From contig NZ_FOLB01000004.1 of assembly GCF_900112345.1 (NCBI RefSeq), positions 268,483 through 332,482 of the forward strand: a stretch of DNA of 64,000 nucleotides. The letters run 5' to 3'. The stretch's first letter is position 1, and every line of letters begins with the position of its first letter. Below, piece after piece: positions 56,116 through 64,000 of the stretch. The position numbers and the translations under genes were made by a program. Under the pieces are notes generated by a model that saw only the letters and a list, made by a program, of their open reading frames with translations, had not been told where the DNA came from and searched no databases. Source of the DNA: Nocardioides terrae (lineage in GTDB: Bacteria; Actinomycetota; Actinomycetes; Propionibacteriales; Nocardioidaceae).

Positions 56116-57129
56116 TCAGCGGACGGTCGAGTCGATGAACGTCGGCCGGCCGTGCCCGAGGAAGAAGATGCCCGGGTAGTTCTCGAAGCCGCGGCTCGGG
56201 TTGGCGGTCAGCACCGAGGACCGGACGGTCATCGTCCCGGTGCGGTCGTTGCTGACGAAGAAGACCGCGCCACCGCCCTCGTTGGCGACGTTGTGGGAGA
56301 TGGTCGTGCCGGTCAGGTCGAGGCTGAACCGGTTGCCGTCCAGGTAGATCGCCCCGCCGCTGCCGCCGCCGGCGGTGCCCGGACGGGTCGGGTTCGCGCC
56401 GTGCCCGATGGCGGCGTTGTTGCGGAAGACGCTGTCGCGCACCTGCCACGAGACGCCGATGCTGCTGATCCCCGCGCCGTTGCTGCACCGCCCGCCCCGG
56501 AAGACGCTGCCGGTGACGTGGACGGGCCGGTCGTGCCACTGCTCGAGCGCGCGCACCGCGGCCCCGCCGACGTCCGGGCCGCTCGCCCGGCATCGGTTGC
56601 GCACGAACCTGGTGTTCACGATGCGCAGCCGGCCGCCGCGGTCGAAGATCGCGCCGCCACCACCGCCGTCGTACCTGTCGCCGCCGTCGTACCCGCGCTT
56701 GAGCGTGATGTCGCGGACCACGAGCTGCGGGTACTGCTGGTCGTCGCAGTGCGTGGTCGTCCACCGCTGTCGGGGGTCGCAGGTGTTGAGGTAGAGGATC
56801 CGGTGCTTGCCGAGTCCGTCGAGGGTGACCTTGCCGCCGCCGTCGATGACCACGCGGCGGCTGGTGTTCACCACCTTCGCGGTCGCGCTCATCTCGATCG
56901 TGACCGGCCGGGGGCCGCACCGGAACCTGATCACGCCGCCCTTCGCCACCGCTCGCACGACCGCGCGGGAGGTGCAGCTGCGGGCGGTGCCGTGGCCGAC
57001 GTAGCGCACGGTCCCGCGTGCCGCGGAGGCGGAGGCACCCGCCGGCGCCGCCGGGGCGAGCGCCAGGAGCGGGAGGGCGAGGAGGACCGCGACGAGGGCT
57101 GCGAGCCGAGGGGTACGCCGGGCGGTCAC
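56116..57129 (-). CDS. Secreted right-handed parallel beta-helix protein
   Basis: 337 residues. Signal peptide ~1-35 (RRTPRLAALVAVLLALPLLALAPAAPAGA). The rest is repeats of a beta-helix type: VIDGGGKVTLDG, LVVRDITLKRG, GGGGAIFDRGGRLRIVNTRFVRN, VTGSVFRGGRC, VRDSVFRNNAAI, LDLTGTTISHNVANEGGGAVFF, typical of choice-of-anchor or polysaccharide-related proteins. Five or so cysteines suggest disulfides. No catalytic motif is recognised. Its GTG overlaps the korB stop (GTGA), so translation is coupled to a cytoplasmic redox enzyme, an odd pairing. Confidence 0.82.
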   Translation of the reverse strand: MTARRTPRLAALVAVLLALPLLALAPAAPAGASASAARGTVRYVGHGTARSCTSRAVVRAVAKGGVIRFRCGPRPVTIEMSATAKVVNTSRRVVIDGGGKVTLDGLGKHRILYLNTCDPRQRWTTTHCDDQQYPQLVVRDITLKRGYDGGDRYDGGGGGAIFDRGGRLRIVNTRFVRNRCRASGPDVGGAAVRALEQWHDRPVHVTGSVFRGGRCSNGAGISSIGVSWQVRDSVFRNNAAIGHGANPTRPGTAGGGSGGAIYLDGNRFSLDLTGTTISHNVANEGGGAVFFVSNDRTGTMTVRSSVLTANPSRGFENYPGIFFLGHGRPTFIDSTVR

Positions 57130-58108
57130 ACGACCGTCCAGGTGTCACCGGCGTTGAGCAGACCGGCCAGCCGCTCCTCGCGTGTCGCGGTCGAGGCCGC
57201 CACGGCGCTGGCGACCTGCTCGCGCGCCTCGTCGTCGTACGTCGCCCGCTCGACCTGGCGGAAGATGCCGACCGGCACGGGGTCCTCCAGGCGCGACAGC
57301 GCGAACTGGTCGGACGGGTCGACCGCCGTCGGGTCGTGCCGCCAGGTCCGGTCGCCGACCGTAACGTCGAGCCCGGGCTCGAGCCGGAGGATGCGGTCGT
57401 CGGAGGCGGGGCCGCGCAGGTCGTCGAAGGCGCCGTCGTTGAAGATCGGGCAGTTCTGGTAGATCTCGACCAGCGCGGCGCCGCGGTGGGCGGCGGCCGC
57501 GGCCAGCACGCTGGTGAGGTGGCGCCGGTCGGAGTCGATCGTGCGCGCGACGAAGGTGGCCTCGGCGCCGAGCGCCAGCGAGACCGGGTTGAACGGGTGG
57601 TCGATGGAGCCGACCGGGGTCGACTTGGTGACCTTGCCGGCCTCGGAGGTGGGCGAGTACTGGCCCTTGGTGAGCCCGTAGATCCGGTTGTTGAAGAGCA
57701 GGATCGTGAGGTTCACGTTGCGGCGCAGCGCGTGGATCAGGTGGTTGCCGCCGATCGACAGCGCGTCGCCGTCGCCGGTCACCACCCAGACCGAAAGGTC
57801 CGGGCGGGAGACGGCGATCCCCGTCGCGATCGCCGGTGCGCGGCCGTGGATCGAGTGCATGCCGAAGGTGTCGAGATAGTAGGGGAACCGCGACGAGCAG
57901 CCGATGCCCGACACGAAGACGATGTTCTCCCGGCGCAGGCCGAGGTCGGGCAGGAAGGACTGGACCGCCTTGAGCACGGCGTAGTCGCCGCAGCCCGGGC
58001 ACCAGCGCACCTCCTGGTCGCTGGTGTAGTCCTTCCCGCTCTGCGGCTCGTGCGAGGTCGGGACCAGCTCCAGGCCCGACCCGAGCGGGTGCAGCGACGG
58101 CTCAGCAG

Positions 58109-58112
<4 letters not shown>
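57126..58112 (-). CDS. korB: 2-Oxoacid:ferredoxin oxidoreductase beta subunit (2-oxoglutarate type)
   Basis: 328 residues, thiamine-diphosphate subunit. WCPGCGDYAVLKAVQSFLP with cluster cysteines, GIGCSSRFPYYLDTFGMHSIHGRAPAIATG (in parts), and the ThDP/Mg2+ segment VTGDGDALSIGGNHLIHALRRNVNLTILLFNN. Decarboxylates 2-oxoglutarate (probably) to succinyl-CoA with reduced ferredoxin. ATG 58112 overlaps the korA stop. Pyruvate as substrate is less likely given the subunit layout. Confidence 0.93.
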
Positions 58113-59986
<1,874 letters not shown>

Positions 59987-60062
59987 CCTCACACTCCTCG
60001 GGGACGTGTGGTCCTGGTCTCGCCAGCCTAGACCCGCCCCATGGCTGCACGCCCGGACGACA

Positions 60063-60133
60063 CCACATGGCGGGATCGCCGACTCGCCCACCATGTGGAC
60101 CATTTCGACCCAGTTGCGTAATTGCAGTAATCT
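60063..60133 (+). promoter_or_regulatory. Regulatory region upstream of the sulfate importer
   Basis: Between korA and the sulfate-binding protein gene. CCACATGG (60063-60070) and CCATGTGG (60091-60098) form an inverted repeat, and TAATCT (60128-60133) is a -10-like hexamer with TTCGAC 18 nt upstream. A run TTGCGTAATTGCAG lies between. Regulator unknown; no riboswitch recognised in the ~55 nt before the start. Confidence 0.4.
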
Positions 60134-60188
60134 GCTCGACATATTGGCTCCGAACGGTGGCGCCGAGGCAACGCAAAGGGTGCACAAC

Positions 60189-61235
60189 ATGAAGATCATC
60201 AAGCTCGGCTCGGTCGTCGCCGCGGGACTCCTCGCGCTGACGGCCTGCGGCTCCAGCGACGGCGACTCCGCCGCAGCCGCCGGTTCCACGGTCCGCGTCA
60301 ACGGCTTCTCGATCCTCGAGCAGGCCAACAAGGCGGTCTTCGACGACTTCGGGAAGACCGACGCCGGCAAGGGGGTGGAGTTCCAGACGTCGTACGGCGC
60401 CTCCGGTGACCAGTCCCGCGGCGTCGAGTCCGGCAATCAGGCCGACGTGGTCCACTACTCGCTCGAGACCGACGTGACCCGCCTGGTCAAGGCCGGCCTC
60501 GTCGACGAGGGCTGGAAGTCCGCGACACCGACCAACGGCGTGCTCACCTCGAGCGTCGTCGTCTTCGTCGTCCGCAAGGGCAACCCCCAGGGCATCAAGA
60601 CCTGGGACGACCTCGTCAAGCCGGGCGTCCAGATCATCACCCCGAACCCGGGCTCCTCCGGCTCCGCGCGCTGGAACATCCTTGCCGCGTGGGCCCACAT
60701 CACCGGCAACGGCGGCTCCGAGGAGCAGGCCAAGGCGTTCCTGACCAAGCTCCTCGGCAACACCATCGCGCTGCCCGGCTCCGGCCGTGAGGCGACCACC
60801 GCGTTCACCGACGGCTCGGGCGACGTGCTGCTCTCCTACGAGAACGAGGCGATCCTCGCCAAGCAGAGCGGCGCCGACGTCGACTACGTCGTCCCCGACG
60901 ACACGCTGAAGATCGAGAACCCGGGCGCCGTCACCACGTCCGCTTCGAAGGCGGCCAAGGACTTCCTCGCGTTCCAGACCAGCAAGGAGGGCCAGGCGGC
61001 CTACGCCAAGGCCGGCTTCCGCCCGGTCGTCGACGGTGTCGACGTCGGCGAGGTCGAGGGCGCCAACGACCCGTCCGACCCGTTCCCGACCCCGAGCAAG
61101 CTCTTCACCATCGACCAGGACTTCGGTGGCTGGGGCGTCGCGGTCGACAAGTACTTCGGCGACGGCACCGAGGGCAAGCCGCTCGGCCTGATCACCGCCA
61201 TCCAGCAGGCCACGGGCAAGGGCGTCGACCAGTAA
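60189..61235 (+). CDS. sbp: Sulfate ABC transporter substrate-binding lipoprotein
   Basis: 348 residues. Lipoprotein signal peptide MKIIKLGSVVAAGLLALTAC (lipidated C20). The Sbp/CysP-type binding protein follows: VNGFSILEQANKAVFDDF, FQTSYGASGDQSRGVESG, DVVHYSLETDVTRLVKAGLV, ITPNPGSSGSARWNILAAW and LLSYENEAILA. Binds sulfate or thiosulfate outside the cell. ATG 60189; the stop is immediately followed by cysT (overlap TAATG). Confidence 0.93.
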   Translation: MKIIKLGSVVAAGLLALTACGSSDGDSAAAAGSTVRVNGFSILEQANKAVFDDFGKTDAGKGVEFQTSYGASGDQSRGVESGNQADVVHYSLETDVTRLVKAGLVDEGWKSATPTNGVLTSSVVVFVVRKGNPQGIKTWDDLVKPGVQIITPNPGSSGSARWNILAAWAHITGNGGSEEQAKAFLTKLLGNTIALPGSGREATTAFTDGSGDVLLSYENEAILAKQSGADVDYVVPDDTLKIENPGAVTTSASKAAKDFLAFQTSKEGQAAYAKAGFRPVVDGVDVGEVEGANDPSDPFPTPSKLFTIDQDFGGWGVAVDKYFGDGTEGKPLGLITAIQQATGKGVDQ

Positions 61236-62125
61236 TGCCCGCGTCCGCTCTCGCAGCGGCCGATGACCTGACGACCGAGCCGGTGCCCCCTGCGGGGCAC
61301 CGGCCTCGACGCGTCCGGCAGCCGCTCGTGACCCTGACCCGCGGGGCCGGTCTCAGCCTCGGGGTCGCCGTGCTCTGGTTCAGCCTGCTCGTCCTGCTCC
61401 CGCTTGCTGCGATCGTGGCCCGCGCGGCCGAGGGCGGCTGGTCGAACTACTGGTCCGTCGTCCGCGACGGGCAGACCTGGGCGGCCGTCTCGCTCACCGT
61501 GACGCAGGCGGCGATCGTCACCGCGCTCAACATCGTGGTCGGCACGATCATCGCGTGGGTGCTCGTCCGCGACCGGTTCTGGGGCAGGTCGCTGCTCGAC
61601 CTCGTCATCGACGTGCCGTTCGCGCTGCCGACGATCGTTGCCGGCCTGGTGCTGCTCTCCCTCTACGGGCCGAAGAGCCCGCTCGGGGTGCACTGGGCGT
61701 TCACGGAGAAGGCGGTCTTCCTCGCCTTCGCTTTCGTGACGCTGCCCTTCATCGTGCGGACCGTGCAGCCCGTGCTCGAGGAGCTCGACGTCGACGCCGA
61801 GGAGGCCGCCGCGTCACTCGGCGCGTCGCGGACCACCATCCTGCGTCGCATCGTGCTGCCGTCACTCGTGCCCGCCATCGCGGCCGGCGCGGCGCTCTCC
61901 TTCGCCCGGGCGATCTCGGAGTACGGCTCGCTGGTGCTGCTCTCGGGCAACAAGCCCTACCAGACCGAGGTCGCCTCGGTGCGCATGCTGACCTTCATCG
62001 AGAACGGCTCCACGGCCTCGGCCGCGACGGTCGCCTCGCTGATGCTGCTGGTCGCCCTGGTCGTGATCGTGCTGCTCGACGTGTTCGCCGGCCGAGGGCA
62101 GAGGCGGGTGGCGCGTCGTGGTTAG
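61235..62125 (+). CDS. cysT: Sulfate ABC transporter permease CysT
   Basis: 296 residues, about six helices after a 25-residue cytoplasmic leader. EAA loop for ATPase contact: EELDVDAEEAAASLGASRTTILRRIVLPSLVPA (in parts; EEAAASLGASR is diagnostic). VPFALPTIVAGLVLLSLYG and SEYGSLVLLSGNKPYQTEVAS are typical of CysT. Overlaps sbp by one base and cysW by 8 nt. Confidence 0.94.
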   Translation: MPASALAAADDLTTEPVPPAGHRPRRVRQPLVTLTRGAGLSLGVAVLWFSLLVLLPLAAIVARAAEGGWSNYWSVVRDGQTWAAVSLTVTQAAIVTALNIVVGTIIAWVLVRDRFWGRSLLDLVIDVPFALPTIVAGLVLLSLYGPKSPLGVHWAFTEKAVFLAFAFVTLPFIVRTVQPVLEELDVDAEEAAASLGASRTTILRRIVLPSLVPAIAAGAALSFARAISEYGSLVLLSGNKPYQTEVASVRMLTFIENGSTASAATVASLMLLVALVVIVLLDVFAGRGQRRVARRG

Positions 62126-62927
62126 GACCTCCACCCCCGTCAAGTGGCTGCTGCGGGTCATCGCCGTCGGCTACGTCTTCTTCCTCATCGCCTGGCCGGT
62201 CGCGATGCTCGCCCGGCGTACCTTCGAGGACGGCTTCACCACCCTCCGCGACGCCCTCTCCGACGACCAGGTCGTCGGCGCGCTGGAGCTGACCGGCAGG
62301 GTCGCGCTGGTGGCGGTCGTCATCAACCTCGTCTTCGGGGTGACGATCTCGCTGCTGCTGGTGCGCTACGAATTCCCCGGCAAACGGGTGCTCTCGGCGC
62401 TGATCGACCTGCCGCTGTCTGTCTCACCGGTCGTCGTGGGTCTGGCCCTGCTGCTGGTCTACAACGGCCGCGACGGCTGGTTCGGGCCCTCGCTGGAGTC
62501 CTCCGGCTTCACGGTGATGTTCGCGACGCCGGCGCTGGTCATGGCGACCTGCTTCGTGGCGCTGCCGCTGGTCATCCGCGAGGTCGTGCCCGTGCTCCAC
62601 GAGGTCGGCGACGACCAGGAGCAGGCCGCCCGGTCGCTGGGCGCCTCCGGGCCGCAGACCTTCTGGCGGATCACCCTGCCGAGCATCAAGTGGGCCGTCG
62701 TCTACGGCGTCGTCCTCTCCCTGGCCCGCTCGGTCGGCGAGTTCGGCGCCGTCAAGGTCGTCTCCGGCAACCTGACCGGCAAGACCCAGACCGCCACCCT
62801 CGCCGTCGAGGCGAAGTACCAGGGCTTCGACCAGCCGTCGGCCTACGCCATCTCGTTCCTGCTGGTGCTGGTGTCCATCGCCTGCCTGATCGTCGTGGCC
62901 TTCCTCCGACCCTCCACCCGGAAGTGA
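62118..62927 (+). CDS. cysW: Sulfate ABC transporter permease CysW
   Basis: 269 residues, six helices. [31 protein letters not shown] loop [27 protein letters not shown] (in parts) and [24 protein letters not shown] are typical of CysW. GTG 62118 lies inside the cysT 3' end. Confidence 0.94.
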   Translation: MVRTSTPVKWLLRVIAVGYVFFLIAWPVAMLARRTFEDGFTTLRDALSDDQVVGALELTGRVALVAVVINLVFGVTISLLLVRYEFPGKRVLSALIDLPLSVSPVVVGLALLLVYNGRDGWFGPSLESSGFTVMFATPALVMATCFVALPLVIREVVPVLHEVGDDQEQAARSLGASGPQTFWRITLPSIKWAVVYGVVLSLARSVGEFGAVKVVSGNLTGKTQTATLAVEAKYQGFDQPSAYAISFLLVLVSIACLIVVAFLRPSTRK

Positions 62928-62931
62928 TCCC

Positions 62932-63888
62932 ATGAGCATCACCGTCTCCAACCTCACCAAGTCGTACGGCGACTTCGTCGCCCTCGACGACGTCTCCGTC
63001 ACCATCCCGACCGGTCAGCTGACCGCCCTCCTCGGACCGTCCGGCGGGGGCAAGTCGACCCTGCTGCGGGTGATCGCCGGCCTCGACTCGGCCGACACCG
63101 GCTCGGTGTCGATCGAGGGCGTCGACGCGACCAAGCTCCCTCCGCAGAAGCGCAACGTCGGCTTCGTCTTCCAGCACTACGCCGTCTTCAAGCACATGAC
63201 GGTCGCCCGCAACGTCGCCTTCGGTCTCGAGATCCGGCACCGGCCCCGCGCCGAGGTGAAGCAGCGGGTGGGCGAGCTGCTCGAGCTGGTGCACCTCTCC
63301 CAGTTCGCCGACCGGCTGCCGTCGCAGCTCTCGGGCGGTCAGCGGCAGCGGATGGCGCTGGCGCGTGCGCTGGCGGTCGAGCCGACCGTGCTGCTGCTCG
63401 ACGAGCCGTTCGGCGCGCTGGACGCGAAGGTCCGCAAGGAGCTGCGCGACTGGCTACGCCGGCTGCACGACGAGGTGCACGTGACGACGGTGTTCGTGAC
63501 TCACGACCAGGAGGAGGCCCTCGAGGTCGCCGACGAGATCGTCGTCATCAACTCCGGGCGGGTCGAGCAGATCGGCTCCCCTGACGCGCTCTACGACGCT
63601 CCCGCCAATGACTTCGTCATGTCGTTCCTCGGCGCGGTGACTCGGCTCGGCGGCGTCCTGGTGCGGCCGCACGACGTCGCGGTCAGCCTGTCACCGGTGT
63701 CGGCGACCGATGTCGAGGGGACGATCTCGCGGACGCTGCGGGTCGGCTTCGAGGTGCGGCTCACGGTGCTCACCGACGCCGGCGAGGAGGTGTCGGTCGA
63801 GATGACCCGGACGTCTGCGCGCTCGCTCGGTCTCGAGGTCGGTCAGACGGTCTGGCTCTCGATCGCTCCCGGTGCGACCACCGTCTGA
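62932..63888 (+). CDS. cysA: Sulfate ABC transporter ATP-binding protein CysA
   Basis: 318 residues. Walker [13 protein letters not shown]-loop [14 protein letters not shown], signature [15 protein letters not shown], Walker [12 protein letters not shown], and switch histidine in [12 protein letters not shown]. The C-terminal TOBE-like regulatory domain (~235-318) is shorter than in some CysA proteins. ATG 62932, 4 nt after cysW. Confidence 0.95.
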   Translation: MSITVSNLTKSYGDFVALDDVSVTIPTGQLTALLGPSGGGKSTLLRVIAGLDSADTGSVSIEGVDATKLPPQKRNVGFVFQHYAVFKHMTVARNVAFGLEIRHRPRAEVKQRVGELLELVHLSQFADRLPSQLSGGQRQRMALARALAVEPTVLLLDEPFGALDAKVRKELRDWLRRLHDEVHVTTVFVTHDQEEALEVADEIVVINSGRVEQIGSPDALYDAPANDFVMSFLGAVTRLGGVLVRPHDVAVSLSPVSATDVEGTISRTLRVGFEVRLTVLTDAGEEVSVEMTRTSARSLGLEVGQTVWLSIAPGATTV

Positions 63889-63927
63889 GGCGGCCGGGTT
63901 CGCTGGTCTCCGCTGCTCTCGCCGAAT

Positions 63928-64000
63928 TCGCTGGTCGAGTAGCGAGCGCCAGCCGGTCTCGCTGGTCGAGTAGCGAGCGCCAGCGAGCGTATCGAGACCA
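63928..64000 (-). repeat. Truncated and full copies of the genome repeat after cysA
   Basis: A partial copy (63928-63953, TCGCTGGTCGAGTAGCGAGC then GCCAGC) is followed by a full 42-nt copy (63959-64000) identical to 7568-7609. The window ends inside or at the edge of this cluster. The short GGTCTC pieces between them suggest further degenerate units (63905-63927). Confidence 0.9.

Noticed and set aside
60134..60188. SAM or other riboswitch before the sulfate importer
   Set aside because: Only about 55 nt follow the putative promoter and I can find no recognisable riboswitch core there.

Overview
The window is a very GC-rich stretch from a high-GC Gram-positive chromosome. Nocardioidaceae (Nocardioides or a close relative) is my best guess. 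It rests on the rex-hemA-hemC-hemD-hemB and ResB/CcsB gene orders, a menaquinone-based respiratory gene set, a complete 14-gene nuo operon, many GTG starts with ATGA/GTGA overlaps, frequent leaderless promoters, and a GGTCTCGATACGC...CTCGACCAGCGA repeat family. I see no rRNA, tRNA, CRISPR array, transposase or prophage.

Layout: (1) 1-2659: HAD phosphatase (cut by the window edge), divergent acyl-CoA synthetase, glutaredoxin-like protein. (2) 2688-11934: redox regulator rex with its operator, then haem synthesis (hemA, hemC, fused methyltransferase-hemD, hemB; hemL is separated by a secreted lytic transglycosylase). (3) 11931-16634: histidine phosphatase and a system II cytochrome c maturation operon (TlpA/ResA-like lipoprotein, CcdA, ResB, CcsB). 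(4) 16631-30316: menaquinone genes (menA, menE, menC, menD, isochorismate synthase, menG) interleaved with two tandem MFS transporters, a DinB-like protein, an ArsR/SRPBCC pair, an MBL-fold hydrolase and a YciI protein. (5) 30449-47131: nuoA-N behind a Rex operator, ending in a polyprenyl diphosphate synthase. (6) 47146-47344: a remarkable 22-bp-period inverted array. (7) 47359-55126: histidine utilisation (IclR regulator, hutH, hutU, an M20 amidohydrolase, hutF, hutI). (8) 55185-59986: RarD permease, then on the minus strand korA-korB coupled to a secreted beta-helix protein. (9) 60189-63888: sulfate ABC importer. (10) repeats up to the edge.

The genes read as one respiratory theme: Rex senses NADH/NAD+ and probably controls itself and nuo. 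Haem, cytochrome c maturation and menaquinone genes supply the chain, and the polyprenyl synthase at the end of nuo makes the quinone side chain.

The most unusual signal is not a gene. It is a family of palindromic repeats that has entered coding sequence. An identical 40-nt copy encodes the same 13 residues in CcsB and in HutF, and other copies form the HemL C-terminus and an internal segment of NuoG. Also notable are the 22-bp array between convergent genes, a stop-to-start linker element recurring inside operons, and about ten starts lying 6-8 nt behind a TANNNT hexamer.
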